A stretch of 64,000 nucleotides of DNA, from NCBI GenBank assembly GCA_947494805.1, contig CANLWK010000001.1:868001-932000 (forward strand), in the 5' to 3' direction. Shown here in pieces: positions 9,007 through 18,679 of this stretch (position 1 is its first letter; each line of letters opens with the position of its first letter). Source of the DNA: an uncultured Croceitalea sp. (GTDB taxonomy: Bacteria; Bacteroidota; Bacteroidia; Flavobacteriales; Flavobacteriaceae). Position numbers and translations under genes: made by a program. The notes beneath the pieces are model-generated. The model was not told the DNA's origin, did no database searches, and saw nothing but the letters and a program-made list of their open reading frames with translations.

Positions 9007-10833
9007 ATGTCTGCAGTAGCACACGCACACGTTGACGATCACGCACACGATGATCATGGACATCATCATAAAGAAACGTTTATAACCAAATACATCTTTA
9101 GTCAAGACCACAAGATGATTGCAAAGCAATATCTTATCACGGGTCTGATCATGGGTTTTATCGGAATTGCAATGTCATTGCTTTTCAGAATGCAATTGGC
9201 TTGGCCGGGTGAGTCTTTTTGGTTGTTTGAAACTTTTTTGGGTAAATGGGCGCCTGACGGCGTAATGGATGCTGACGTTTATTTGGCCTTGATTACCATT
9301 CACGGTACCATTATGGTGTTCTTTGTGCTAACAGCCGGATTGAGTGGTACATTTAGTAACCTGTTGATTCCGTTGCAGATAGGTGCACGAGATATGGCAT
9401 CTGGGTTCTTGAACATGTTATCGTATTGGATGTTCTTTACCTCTTCTGTAATAATGGTGATTTCACTATTTGTAGAAGCTGGACCCGCAGCTGCCGGATG
9501 GACAATCTACCCACCTTTGAGTGCATTGCCGATGGCACAACCAGGTTCTGGTATGGGTATGACACTTTGGTTGGTGTCAATGGCAATCTTTATTGCTTCC
9601 TCACTTTTGGGATCATTGAATTATATTGTGACCGTTCTTAATCTAAGAACTAAGGGTATGTCTATGACCCGCCTCCCTTTGACCATATGGGCATTTTTTG
9701 TTACGGCGGTTATTGGTGTGATTTCATTCCCGGTACTATTGTCGGCTGCGCTGTTGTTAATAATGGATAGAAGTTTCGGTACATCATTCTTCCTATCAGA
9801 TATTTTTATTCAAGGTGAGGTTTTACATTATCAGGGGGGGTCGCCAGTATTGTACGAACACTTATTTTGGTTTTTAGGTCACCCTGAAGTATATATTGTG
9901 TTATTGCCAGCTTTGGGTATTACTTCTGAAGTAATGTCTACAAATGCAAGAAAACCGATTTTCGGATATCGTGCGATGGTTGCTTCAATCTTGGCAATTG
10001 CGTTTTTATCTACAATTGTCTGGGGTCACCATATGTTCATTTCAGGAATGAATCCGTTCTTAGGTTCGGTTTTTACTTTTACGACGTTATTGATTGCGAT
10101 TCCATCAGCGGTAAAAGCCTTTAATTATATCACTACACTCTGGAAAGGTAACTTGCAGTTAAACCCGGCCATGTTGTTTTCAATAGGTTTGGTGTCAACA
10201 TTTATTACAGGTGGTCTAACGGGTATTATACTTGGTGATAGTACATTGGATATTAATGTGCATGACACCTATTTTGTGGTTGCCCACTTTCACTTGGTAA
10301 TGGGTATTTCTGCATTGTATGGATTATTTGCAGGGGTATACCATTGGTTCCCAAAAATGTTCCAAGGGCGTATGATGAACAAAAACTTAGGTTATGTACA
10401 TTTCTGGATTACGGCAATATGTGCCTATGGAGTATTCTTCCCTATGCATTTTGTGGGTATGGCAGGTGTGCCAAGAAGATATTATGAGAATACGGCATTC
10501 CCAATGTTTGATGAATTGACTAATGTTCAAGTGCTGATGACCGTATTTGCTTTGATAGCTGGCCTAGCGCAATTGGTATTTGTATATAATTTTGTCAGCA
10601 GTATTTTCTACGGTAAACGAGGTCCGTTGAACCCGTGGAAATCAAATACGTTGGAGTGGACCGCTCCACAAGAGCATATGCATGGCAACTGGCCAGGCGC
10701 TATACCAGAAGTACACCGTTGGGCTTACGATTATAGTAAGACCTATGAAAATGGGGAATATATTATTGAGGGGCAAGATTTCGTTCCACAACATATTCCG
10801 CTTCAAGAAAATGAAGAAGAAATGCATCATTAA
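9007..10833 (+). CDS. ctaD: Cytochrome c oxidase subunit I (haem-copper oxidase)
   Basis: A 608-residue catalytic subunit that reduces oxygen to water and pumps protons. Haem and copper ligands are all present: His99 (HGTIMVF), His292 with the cross-linked Tyr in GHPEVYI, the pair His341-His342 (WGHHMF), and HDTYFVVAHFH with His427 and His429. The Glu in GHPEVYI marks an A1-type proton path. The first 23 residues form a histidine-rich cytoplasmic tail (AHAHVDDHAHDDHGHHHKE) not needed for the core fold. It is the last gene of the act-cta operon; subunits III and IV and haem synthase lie 22 kb away. A strong terminator follows directly. Confidence 0.96.
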   Translation: MSAVAHAHVDDHAHDDHGHHHKETFITKYIFSQDHKMIAKQYLITGLIMGFIGIAMSLLFRMQLAWPGESFWLFETFLGKWAPDGVMDADVYLALITIHGTIMVFFVLTAGLSGTFSNLLIPLQIGARDMASGFLNMLSYWMFFTSSVIMVISLFVEAGPAAAGWTIYPPLSALPMAQPGSGMGMTLWLVSMAIFIASSLLGSLNYIVTVLNLRTKGMSMTRLPLTIWAFFVTAVIGVISFPVLLSAALLLIMDRSFGTSFFLSDIFIQGEVLHYQGGSPVLYEHLFWFLGHPEVYIVLLPALGITSEVMSTNARKPIFGYRAMVASILAIAFLSTIVWGHHMFISGMNPFLGSVFTFTTLLIAIPSAVKAFNYITTLWKGNLQLNPAMLFSIGLVSTFITGGLTGIILGDSTLDINVHDTYFVVAHFHLVMGISALYGLFAGVYHWFPKMFQGRMMNKNLGYVHFWITAICAYGVFFPMHFVGMAGVPRRYYENTAFPMFDELTNVQVLMTVFALIAGLAQLVFVYNFVSSIFYGKRGPLNPWKSNTLEWTAPQEHMHGNWPGAIPEVHRWAYDYSKTYENGEYIIEGQDFVPQHIPLQENEEEMHH

Positions 10834-10851
10834 ATGTGATGCCCAGTATAT

Positions 10852-10884
10852 AAAAAAGCCATTCTGATAAAGAATGGCTTTTTT
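10852..10884 (+). terminator. Rho-independent terminator of the act-cta operon
   Basis: A perfect 14-bp stem (10852-10865 with 10871-10884) closes a 5-base loop GATAA. The 3' arm ends in a run of six T. It lies 19 bases after the ctaD stop. Confidence 0.9.
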
Positions 10885-10976
10885 ATTTGATTAATTTGGT
10901 ACGGTATTTTCTATAGAACTACATGGCCTAGAGAACAGGCTTATACAAATAGAAGCGAACAGTAAAAAAAATTAAA

Positions 10977-11801
10977 ATGAAGAGAATCTTAATTTTCATG
11001 GCCATTTGTTTGCCGCTTTTGACGGTTGCACAACGAAAGCCCAAAATCAAAGGAAATCGCGAAGTAACTGAAGTTAGGGAGGAGCTTCCCCCGTTCAACG
11101 CTATTGAGCTCAATGACAATCTTGAAATACAGCTTAAAAAATCATTCGGTGAAGGTTATGAGATTACTGCTGATGATAATCTCGTTGATATTCTGAAATT
11201 TAAGGTGGAAGACAGTACGTTGGTAATTTCTTCTTTCTACACTGTTACGGCTAAAAAGCAGTTTGATATTACAGTCAATTACAGAGAGCTGAAGGCAATT
11301 ACGATGAGGGATGGAAAGATTACCACCCCAGATATTATCTCTGCGGATAAGCTATTTGTGAATGTGTTCGGACCTGCCAAGATAAATATCAAAGCCAGCG
11401 CTTTCGTCGCAGATTTAAATATGGAGGATACCAGTGTTGGGGATTTCAATTTTGACGTTGACTCGTTGAATGTCAATCTAAGACACAAAGCTGATGCAAC
11501 TCTATATTCCGCTACCGGTGCCAATATTGTTGAATTGGCCGATAATGCTAATCTGACCATTGACGGAACCACAGATAAACTTAAGCTTACAACCTTGAAC
11601 AGTGCAAAGTTCAAAGGAGAAAAACTTCAGGCGGCCAATGCTGCCGTGCGTACTGAAGAATCGGGCTTCGTTCGACTTTACGCCACTAAGGAATTGGAAT
11701 TATATTCTAGTGGTGATTCAAGAATTCACCTGTATGGTGAGCCACGCATTTCAATTCTAGACTTTTTAGATACCTCGCAACTGATAAAAAAACAAGACTA
11801 A
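10977..11801 (+). CDS. Exported protein with GIN-type head domain (DUF2807)
   Basis: A 274-residue protein with a clear signal peptide (MKRILIFMAICLPLLTVAQ). The body matches the DUF2807 'putative auto-transporter adhesin, head GIN domain' pattern: FNAIELNDNLEIQL near the start, then repetitive beta-helix-like strands (NLTIDGTTDKLKLTTLNSAKF, KLQAANAAVRTEESG). Such proteins are common in Bacteroidota and are predicted to be periplasmic or surface exposed; no activity is established. It follows the act-cta terminator and so has its own transcript. Its stop overlaps by 4 bases the stop of the convergent acyl-CoA oxidase gene. Confidence 0.8.
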   Translation: MKRILIFMAICLPLLTVAQRKPKIKGNREVTEVREELPPFNAIELNDNLEIQLKKSFGEGYEITADDNLVDILKFKVEDSTLVISSFYTVTAKKQFDITVNYRELKAITMRDGKITTPDIISADKLFVNVFGPAKINIKASAFVADLNMEDTSVGDFNFDVDSLNVNLRHKADATLYSATGANIVELADNANLTIDGTTDKLKLTTLNSAKFKGEKLQAANAAVRTEESGFVRLYATKELELYSSGDSRIHLYGEPRISILDFLDTSQLIKKQD

Positions 11802-14059
11802 TGTACAATAGGTGCACTGATTAAATATTCTGGTATTCCAAAACCATCAACAAGGGCGTTCACATGTGGTCGCAATTCTGTGCTAAGGCGTTCAACACGC
11901 TGTCGAATTGCTTTTGACTTTGTTGTCCCCAAATAACCTTGTTCCAGATACCAAGAGGCATTTGCTCGAATGTTTGATAGGCTGTGCAAAGCACCCAATT
12001 GATATAACAAGTCTTTATAGATGCCATCTTCTTGCGACGAAACAAATTCATAGTACCATTTAATGGCAAGTACGTCGCTGTAGGCTTTGCCCAATTCTAA
12101 TAGATGGGTCTGTACCTTTAAAAAAGCTTGGTAACTGGGCACCCCTTTTTTGATATATCCCCTGATGCGCATAGCCGCCGAATCCGTTAATCTTCTGAGT
12201 CTATAGTCTAGGGCGTGTAAATGAAACTTTGGATTGTACAGATGATCTTTGTCTACCTTATTGGTATACGCCGGATTAATGGTCGCCAACCTATCGGTAA
12301 ACCGTCCACCCAATAGTTTTAAAACGCTCACAAACCCTCCTGAATTCAGTTCAGACTTAAAATCAGAGAGCACTCCTTTCGCAGCAAGCTGTAACAATAC
12401 GGTATTGTCACCTTCAAAAGTGGTAAAGATATCCGTGTCGTTTTTTAAGTCTGCTATGCGATTCTCTAACAGATATCCTTTTCCACCACAGGCTTCTCTA
12501 CATTCCTGAATGGTAGCTGTGGCAAAACATGTTATCATTGCTTTTAGTCCGGCGACCTGTGTCTCAATTTTACGCTTGTCCTCGGGGCTGTTGGCATATT
12601 CACGCATGGCACGTTGCAACACAATATGGTATACGTATGATGAAGCTGCTTTTGGCACTAATCGTAATTGATGTGACGGATAGTCTAGCAGTAAATCCTC
12701 TTGTATTTTAATGGAATCATTGAACTGCCGTCTTTTTAAAGCATGTTTTATGGCAATCGTCAAAGCCATTTTGGCGCCCGCCAATGCACCTTTGGCCACA
12801 CAGATGCGACCACCGACCAAGGTGCCCAACATAGTGAAAAACCGTTTGTTGGCATTTTTTATTTGTGATTGGTAATTACCTTCGGCATCAATTTTTCCAT
12901 ATTTGTCAAGTAGGTTGGCTACAGGTACTTTTACTTGATTGAACCATATTTTTCCGTTGTCAACGCCGTTCAAACCTAATTTGTAACCATTATCTTCAAT
13001 CGTTATGCCATCCAGAAGCTCATGTTCATCACTGCGTAAAGGAACAAGAATTGCATGTACCCCCATATTCTTACCCTGTACGATAAGCTGGGCAAAGACC
13101 GATGCCATTTTAGAGTCTAAAGCATTACCGATATACTCTTTGTTGTCATTTTTGCCCGGAGTATGAATAATCAAACTCTGTGATTTATGAATATAGGTTG
13201 CCGTTGTTTTGATACCCCTTACATTACTGCCATGACCAGTTTCGGTCATAGCAAAACAACCCAATAGTTTAGTCGCTCCCGCTGCTGAAAGATATTGGTC
13301 ATGATGGCGTTTGCTCCCTAAGTTTTGTATGCTTCCACCGAAGAGTCCAAACTGTACCCCAAATTTCACGGCCAAACTACCATCGACAAACATTAAATGC
13401 TCAAAAATAGATGCATAACACTCAATGTTCTCCTTTCCACCATATGCTTTCGGATAGGCCAATGCACCCCATCCTTCTGAAGCTAAAAGTTGCACTTGTT
13501 CCAAGACAAGTTTGCGAGCATCTTCTTTGTTTCGATGTATGTTCCAACGAAAAAGGGAATTCTCTAAGAAGTTTCTGAACTGCTTGATTTCAGTTAAATA
13601 TTCTGTATGGAGCAAAGCGTCAATTTGCTCGCTGTTATACTGGTTTGAATACGCCTGATGCACCACTTCAACATTGAAAAGATGATTATAATGGTTGGGT
13701 TGTATACCCAAGTTCAATTCAATTGACTTTAAGCTTTCATTTACAGTAGTGGTTCTACTATAAAAATTGGCCACTTTTCTGGCAAAAGCTTCTAACGGAT
13801 AAATCTCACTCTCTATCAAAGTTACCCCACTATGCGAAATCAATTGTTGCCACTTCTTAATTTCTTCGTTTTTGGGTGGGCTTGCCCTGTTCAACCAGTC
13901 ACGTAATTGTTTTTTATCGGTAGTGGAGAGTGATGTATCTTCAACAATGGCCGTATTTACAACCTCAATCTCTGAAGCTGACAAAAGATCGTCTGACCAA
14001 ATAACATAAAAAAAAGGAATATAGGGTAAAATCGAGTTGCTGTACTTTGAAATATCCAT
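11798..14059 (-). CDS. Acyl-CoA oxidase / dehydrogenase family flavoprotein
   Basis: A 753-residue FAD enzyme for the first step of fatty acid beta-oxidation, forming trans-2-enoyl-CoA. It shows the signature [15 protein letters not shown] (substrate and flavin binding) and, near residue 545, ACGGKGYL followed by [18 protein letters not shown]; the Glu of FEGDNT is the expected catalytic base. The length and this EGDNTVL form fit acyl-CoA oxidases (about 650-780 residues) better than the 380-residue dehydrogenases, so electrons may go straight to oxygen. Substrate chain length cannot be told. It is divergent from ruvB (86 bases) and convergent with the GIN protein, with no hairpin between the two stops. 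No other beta-oxidation gene lies nearby. Confidence 0.85.
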   Translation of the reverse strand: MDISKYSNSILPYIPFFYVIWSDDLLSASEIEVVNTAIVEDTSLSTTDKKQLRDWLNRASPPKNEEIKKWQQLISHSGVTLIESEIYPLEAFARKVANFYSRTTTVNESLKSIELNLGIQPNHYNHLFNVEVVHQAYSNQYNSEQIDALLHTEYLTEIKQFRNFLENSLFRWNIHRNKEDARKLVLEQVQLLASEGWGALAYPKAYGGKENIECYASIFEHLMFVDGSLAVKFGVQFGLFGGSIQNLGSKRHHDQYLSAAGATKLLGCFAMTETGHGSNVRGIKTTATYIHKSQSLIIHTPGKNDNKEYIGNALDSKMASVFAQLIVQGKNMGVHAILVPLRSDEHELLDGITIEDNGYKLGLNGVDNGKIWFNQVKVPVANLLDKYGKIDAEGNYQSQIKNANKRFFTMLGTLVGGRICVAKGALAGAKMALTIAIKHALKRRQFNDSIKIQEDLLLDYPSHQLRLVPKAASSYVYHIVLQRAMREYANSPEDKRKIETQVAGLKAMITCFATATIQECREACGGKGYLLENRIADLKNDTDIFTTFEGDNTVLLQLAAKGVLSDFKSELNSGGFVSVLKLLGGRFTDRLATINPAYTNKVDKDHLYNPKFHLHALDYRLRRLTDSAAMRIRGYIKKGVPSYQAFLKVQTHLLELGKAYSDVLAIKWYYEFVSSQEDGIYKDLLYQLGALHSLSNIRANASWYLEQGYLGTTKSKAIRQRVERLSTELRPHVNALVDGFGIPEYLISAPIVH

Positions 14060-14131
14060 GTGATGAATTTACAATAAATAGCAATAGCTGTTGTGTCGTT
14101 ATAATTCGAAAATCTTATGACGTAATTGCTT

Positions 14132-14139
14132 TATCTTTG
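14132..14139 (+). promoter_or_regulatory. Promoter -7 box of ruvB (TATCTTTG)
   Basis: TATCTTTG matches the Bacteroidota -7 consensus TAnnTTTG. It ends only 6 bases before the ruvB ATG at 14146, so the transcript would be nearly leaderless. No TTG is found at the usual distance upstream. Confidence 0.5.
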
Positions 14140-14145
14140 TGGAGT

Positions 14146-15168
14146 ATGAACGATAATCTTGATCCAACAACCAATAACTTTTCACAAGAAGAGCTCGACA
14201 TTGAAAGGGCTTTAAGACCAATAACTTTTGATGATTTTACAGGGCAAGAACAAGTACTTGAAAATTTAAAGGTTTTTGTGCAGGCGGCTAACCAGCGCGG
14301 CGAAGCTTTGGACCATACACTGTTCCATGGACCCCCAGGGTTGGGCAAGACGACATTGGCCCATATTTTGGCCAACGAGTTGGGTGTGGGTATCAAGATT
14401 ACTTCGGGACCTGTGTTGGACAAACCGGGTGACCTTGCAGGTCTTTTGACGAATTTAGAAGAACGCGATGTGTTGTTCATTGATGAAATACACCGTTTGA
14501 GCCCGATTGTTGAAGAATACTTGTATTCTGCAATGGAAGATTACAAGATTGATATCATGATTGAAACAGGGCCGAATGCACGGACTGTTCAGATCAATTT
14601 AAGTCCTTTTACATTGATAGGAGCCACGACACGCTCAGGATTGTTAACTGCTCCAATGCGTGCCAGATTCGGAATTCAAAGTCGTTTGCAGTATTATGGC
14701 ACCGAACTGTTGTCTACAATAGTGGAACGTAGTGCCGACATCTTAAAAGTGCCCATCACCAATGAGGCAGCTATAGAAATTGCGGGCCGAAGCCGGGGAA
14801 CCCCAAGAATTTGTAATGCATTATTGCGCAGGGTGCGTGATTTCGCCCAAATCAAGGGCAATGGAAACATTGATATTGATATTTCAAAATTTGGTCTTAA
14901 GGCGCTCAATGTTGACGCCCATGGTCTTGATGAAATGGACAATAAAATCTTGACCACCATTATTGATAAGTTTAAGGGTGGTCCCGTAGGTATTACAACC
15001 TTGGCCACGGCAGTTTCTGAAAGTGCCGAAACCATTGAAGAAGTATACGAGCCGTTTTTGATACAACAAGGTTTTATTATGCGTACCCCAAGAGGGCGCG
15101 AAGTCACTGAACTTGCGTATAAACATTTGGGAAGAATAAAAGGCAATGTTCAAGGCGGATTGTTTTAA
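14146..15168 (+). CDS. ruvB: Holliday junction ATP-dependent helicase RuvB
   Basis: A 340-residue AAA+ motor that drives branch migration of Holliday junctions together with RuvA (encoded here at 23.6 kb). Walker [10 protein letters not shown], Walker B FIDEIHRL, sensor 1 / arginine finger region [18 protein letters not shown] and the C-terminal winged-helix end ([18 protein letters not shown]) are all present. An in-frame start exists 33 codons upstream (14047), but it would run through the promoter box at 14132-14139 and add residues unlike any RuvB. The ATG at 14146 gives the standard length. The stop is followed immediately by the ATG of the P450 gene, so the two are probably co-transcribed. 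Confidence 0.97.
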   Translation: MNDNLDPTTNNFSQEELDIERALRPITFDDFTGQEQVLENLKVFVQAANQRGEALDHTLFHGPPGLGKTTLAHILANELGVGIKITSGPVLDKPGDLAGLLTNLEERDVLFIDEIHRLSPIVEEYLYSAMEDYKIDIMIETGPNARTVQINLSPFTLIGATTRSGLLTAPMRARFGIQSRLQYYGTELLSTIVERSADILKVPITNEAAIEIAGRSRGTPRICNALLRRVRDFAQIKGNGNIDIDISKFGLKALNVDAHGLDEMDNKILTTIIDKFKGGPVGITTLATAVSESAETIEEVYEPFLIQQGFIMRTPRGREVTELAYKHLGRIKGNVQGGLF

Positions 15169-16491
15169 ATGAAAAACCTTCCCCTAGTTTCGTATCGTGA
15201 AGTCTTTAAAAACCGAAAACGGATTCTCGAAAACCCGTTGCCTTTCCACAAAGAAAACTTTGATCTCTTAGGCGACACGTTTCGCGTAAAAGTGAGTCCG
15301 ACCACATCAGTTGTTTTTACTAGGGATGCCAAAATGATTCGGCATATTCTTCAAAGGAACCATAAGAAATACGAAAAATCGCCACTACAGACCAAAGATT
15401 TGGCCAAATACATAGGGCATGGTCTGTTGACTTCAAATGGCGACCATTGGCGTAAGCACCGGCGTATGGTACAGCCAGCGTTTCATAAAAAGAAATTAAA
15501 GGGTCTGTTGGGTATTATGCAAAAGGCAATTCGTTCAGAACTAAAACGTATTCTACCCAATGCTACCCAAGATGTGTTTCCGTTGATGGGCGATTTGACT
15601 TTTCAGGTAGTGGCCCGGTCATTGTTCAGTCGTGATGATATTCAAGATGAGATGGCCGAATTACAGCATATCACAGAGACCAATCAAAAAATGCTCATCA
15701 AAGAGATGCGACAGCCCTATTTAAAATGGTGGTTTCGCCTTTCAGGTGAAATTAATCACCATCTAAAATTGGCTGACAAAGGCAGAGCTGTAATCAATTC
15801 CATTGTCGATGAACGCTTAGAAAGAGGTGCAGAGAAAGATGACCTGTTGGATATGCTGTTGAAAGCGCGTTATGAGGATGGTACTGCGATGTCAAGAAGA
15901 CAACTTATTGACGAAGTCTTGATTTTATTTACGGCTGGCCATGAAACAACGGCAAATGCCCTTAGTTTTACATTGGGCCTATTGGCTGAAAACAAAGAAG
16001 CGCAAAACAAAGCATTTCAAGAGGTTTCAACCGTTGATTGGAACAGTTCAAATATATTGGAAAATATTTCGAAGCTACAGTACGTAAAACAATGTATTGA
16101 AGAGGGTATGCGATTGTATCCACCTGCATATATTATTGATAGAATTACCAATATGGATGACGATTTCGATGGTACTTTTATCAAGAAGAACACGCTTTTT
16201 CTGATGTCGGTATATGAACTGCACAAGCATACTGCGTTTTGGGATAACCCAGATGCATTTATGCCCGAACGGTTTGATCCTAGTGGTAAGAAAGATTTTC
16301 AAGAATATTACTATCCGTTTGGTGCGGGACCACGAATGTGCGTGGGAAACAACTTTGCCATTTACGAAATGGTCATGGTGATCAGTGAACTATTGGCAAA
16401 GTATGAAATCAGTATAAAAGACCCGTTAGAAATCAATCCGCTGATTTCACTAAAACCACAAGCTGTCAAGCTTCACTTTCATAAAAGATAA
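15169..16491 (+). CDS. Cytochrome P450
   Basis: A 440-residue soluble haem-thiolate monooxygenase. The I-helix oxygen-binding motif AGHETTAN, the K-helix ExxR (EGMR) and the haem loop FGAGPRMCVGNNFA with the Cys ligand are intact. There is no membrane anchor and no fused reductase, and no ferredoxin or ferredoxin reductase gene lies beside it, so redox partners must come from elsewhere. The substrate is unknown; the neighbourhood gives no pathway. It starts on the base after the ruvB stop. Confidence 0.93.
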   Translation: MKNLPLVSYREVFKNRKRILENPLPFHKENFDLLGDTFRVKVSPTTSVVFTRDAKMIRHILQRNHKKYEKSPLQTKDLAKYIGHGLLTSNGDHWRKHRRMVQPAFHKKKLKGLLGIMQKAIRSELKRILPNATQDVFPLMGDLTFQVVARSLFSRDDIQDEMAELQHITETNQKMLIKEMRQPYLKWWFRLSGEINHHLKLADKGRAVINSIVDERLERGAEKDDLLDMLLKARYEDGTAMSRRQLIDEVLILFTAGHETTANALSFTLGLLAENKEAQNKAFQEVSTVDWNSSNILENISKLQYVKQCIEEGMRLYPPAYIIDRITNMDDDFDGTFIKKNTLFLMSVYELHKHTAFWDNPDAFMPERFDPSGKKDFQEYYYPFGAGPRMCVGNNFAIYEMVMVISELLAKYEISIKDPLEINPLISLKPQAVKLHFHKR

Positions 16492-16537
16492 AATCAGAAC
16501 AAATCGTATTTAGCCTATTGGTCTTTTAAAAAAATGT

Positions 16538-16571
16538 CAGGTCGAGCGTTGTCCGTTGTTCGCTCGACCTG
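16538..16571 (-). terminator. Terminator hairpin between P450 and the ABC permease gene
   Basis: A perfect 11-bp GC-rich stem (16538-16548 with 16561-16571) around a 12-base loop. On the minus strand it is followed by a run of seven T, so it should end the transcript of the ABC transporter pair. On the plus strand the downstream bases are only AT-rich, so its effect on the P450 transcript is less sure. Confidence 0.7.
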
Positions 16572-16597
16572 AAATAATTTAAGTAATGGCTAGACCA

Positions 16598-17776
16598 TCA
16601 GGTTAGAATTGCACTCTCGTCTGAGAATTTTTTATAGCTAAAATATATGGCCAACATTGCGAAAGCTATCAATGAGACCAGCATGGCGGCGTACATACCA
16701 ATATTGACGGTGCCCGCCATAATTTCTTTTACCCCCAGACCAATATTCAATACAGGTATGAATACAGTCGCCCAAGTGAACTCAATGCCAGGCATCAATG
16801 CCATAACCAAAGGAATGATGATTAAAATGATAATAGGTGCGGCTTTGCTTTGTGCTTCCTTGAACGATGTTGCCCCCGCCACCAATGAAATAATCAATCC
16901 TGATAAGAACAATGAGAAAGGAATCAGCAGTAATAGAATCATTACAATAGACTGCGGATTGAGCATTTCGGTCAGTGCTACTTTGAACGTTTCTGGAATA
17001 TCTTCAATAAAGTTGAGTCCAATGATCAGGCCTGTAAGGTTCAATAATGCGGGTATAAAGCCTAAGAGCGAGGCAACAATGGCTTTACCCATTAAAACTG
17101 AGAATTTTGAGACAGGCAATGAAAGGGTGGTCTCAATGGTCTTTCGTTCTTTTTCTCCGGTTACTAAATCAATGGCAGCAAGCAAACACCCGCCCCACAT
17201 GGTCAAAATGAATATATAGGGTATGAACCCGCCAATACGTTTTCCAATAAGCTCTTTTTGTTCGCCCACTTCAACGTTTTTTTGCACCAATGGTGTCATT
17301 TTTTCAACTGGAATTTGCAATTGTGTGATTCGTTTTTCTTTCAATTGACTACTATAGGCTTCCAACAGCGTAGAGACACGACCATTTACGTTGTCTTTGG
17401 TTCCGTTTCTGAACACTTGAACCTCTGCACTGGTAAGACTATCCATTCGTGTTTTCCAATCCTTCGGAAACACCACGGCGGTCTGGATAGAGTCGTTACT
17501 GATCAGCGTTTTAAAATCTTGTACCTTGGTATAGTCGGTCACCTTGTTTAAGGTGTCGTTTTCTACCATTTGCACAAAATCTTCCGGAGCATTGACCAGA
17601 CCGATTTTTACAATTTTCTGCTTGTTGCTTTCCTGTATCATCTGCGTAACCTTGATTCCACCGAACATTAATATTGGAATCAGTAATGTGGGCAGTACAA
17701 TGGAGTTAATAATGGTTTTTTTATCTCTAAGAAGTTCAGTGAACTCTTTTTTTACAATGATGAACAAATCTCTCAT
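16598..17776 (-). CDS. ABC transporter permease, ABC-2/NatB type
   Basis: A 392-residue membrane component of an ABC exporter. One N-terminal helix (residues 18-40) is followed by a large extracytoplasmic domain (about 45-185), then five to six C-terminal helices (about 185-385) with the cytoplasmic GEKERKTIETTLSLPVS motif typical of the NatB / ABC-2 permease family. It starts 2 bases after the stop of its ATPase. NatAB of Bacillus exports sodium, but many relatives have other or unknown cargo, so the substrate is left open. Confidence 0.87.
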   Translation of the reverse strand: MRDLFIIVKKEFTELLRDKKTIINSIVLPTLLIPILMFGGIKVTQMIQESNKQKIVKIGLVNAPEDFVQMVENDTLNKVTDYTKVQDFKTLISNDSIQTAVVFPKDWKTRMDSLTSAEVQVFRNGTKDNVNGRVSTLLEAYSSQLKEKRITQLQIPVEKMTPLVQKNVEVGEQKELIGKRIGGFIPYIFILTMWGGCLLAAIDLVTGEKERKTIETTLSLPVSKFSVLMGKAIVASLLGFIPALLNLTGLIIGLNFIEDIPETFKVALTEMLNPQSIVMILLLLIPFSLFLSGLIISLVAGATSFKEAQSKAAPIIILIIIPLVMALMPGIEFTWATVFIPVLNIGLGVKEIMAGTVNIGMYAAMLVSLIAFAMLAIYFSYKKFSDESAILT

Positions 17777-17778
17777 GC

Positions 17779-18534
17779 TTATGCTTCTTTTACACGGTTA
17801 ATGAATTCTTGGGTAAGGCTATCGGCCTTCATCTCTTTTTTGAATTGTTCAAAAGAATCATTGAAAATGATGTTTCCCTTACTGATTATGGCCAAATCGT
17901 CGCACAATAGGTCAACTTCGCTCATGATATGTGATGAGAAAATAACCGTTTTGTTGTTTGCTTTTGACTCACGGATAAGATCGATGATACTGTCAGCAGT
18001 AATCACATCAAGACCTGAAGTCGGTTCATCAAAAATCAAGACCTCGGGGTCGTGCAATAAGGTACGAGCGATAGAAACCTTTTGTTTCATGCCCGTACTC
18101 ATTTGGCCCAATCGCTTTTTACGAAACTCGTTGATGCCGAGTTTTTCAAAAAGATATTCTTTACGTTCTTTAAGCGCTGTTTCAGGCAATCGATATAGCT
18201 TACCACAAAAATCTAGGGTCTCATCAGGATTCAATCTTTCATAAAGCCCTGTTGAACCGGTTAAGAAACCGATACGTTTTTTGACTTCATCATTGCCGTT
18301 TGAAATGTCTACACTGTCTACAATGGCATTGCCCGAAGTAGGTTTGATGAGGCCCGCAATCATTCTTAGTGTGGTAGTTTTTCCTGCACCATTCGGACCC
18401 AAGAGTGAGAAAATGCGCCCAGGCTTGCACTCAAAAGAAACATTGTTCACCGCGTTGACGGTAACCGTCTCTTTTTTAAACCCCTTACCTGTTTTAGAGG
18501 TAAAAGATTTGGTGAGATTATTGATTTTTATCAT
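17779..18534 (-). CDS. ABC transporter ATP-binding protein, NatA type
   Basis: A 251-residue cytoplasmic ATPase. Walker A GPNGAGKTTT, signature MSTGMKQKVSIART (a TGM variant of LSGGQ as in NatA-like proteins), Walker B VLIFDEPTSGLD and the switch histidine in SSHIMSEV are present. It powers the permease encoded 2 bases downstream in the same minus-strand unit. The unit is divergent from queG. A possible -7 box lies 72 bases upstream of the start. Confidence 0.9.
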   Translation of the reverse strand: MIKINNLTKSFTSKTGKGFKKETVTVNAVNNVSFECKPGRIFSLLGPNGAGKTTTLRMIAGLIKPTSGNAIVDSVDISNGNDEVKKRIGFLTGSTGLYERLNPDETLDFCGKLYRLPETALKERKEYLFEKLGINEFRKKRLGQMSTGMKQKVSIARTLLHDPEVLIFDEPTSGLDVITADSIIDLIRESKANNKTVIFSSHIMSEVDLLCDDLAIISKGNIIFNDSFEQFKKEMKADSLTQEFINRVKEA

Positions 18535-18605
18535 GTCGTTGGTTTAATTGTACTTTCTAGTTAGTAAGCAAAATGTGAAAATGTTACATCGAGATTTGTT
18601 TTTTC

Positions 18606-18613
18606 CAAAACTA
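18606..18613 (-). promoter_or_regulatory. Possible -7 box for the ABC transporter pair
   Basis: Read on the minus strand the bases are TAGTTTTG, an exact TAnnTTTG match 72 bases before the ATPase start. No TTG is seen at the usual distance upstream, so support is weak. Confidence 0.3.
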
Positions 18614-18679
18614 AATCTGGTTCTAATTCATGTGCAGTTGTTTTCATAGAGTTGTACATTAGCTACTGTCTTGCGAACT

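Noticed and set aside
14047-14145. Longer ruvB start at 14047
   Set aside because: The extra 33 codons run through the promoter box and overlap the divergent oxidase gene's start; RuvB proteins begin where ATG 14146 is.
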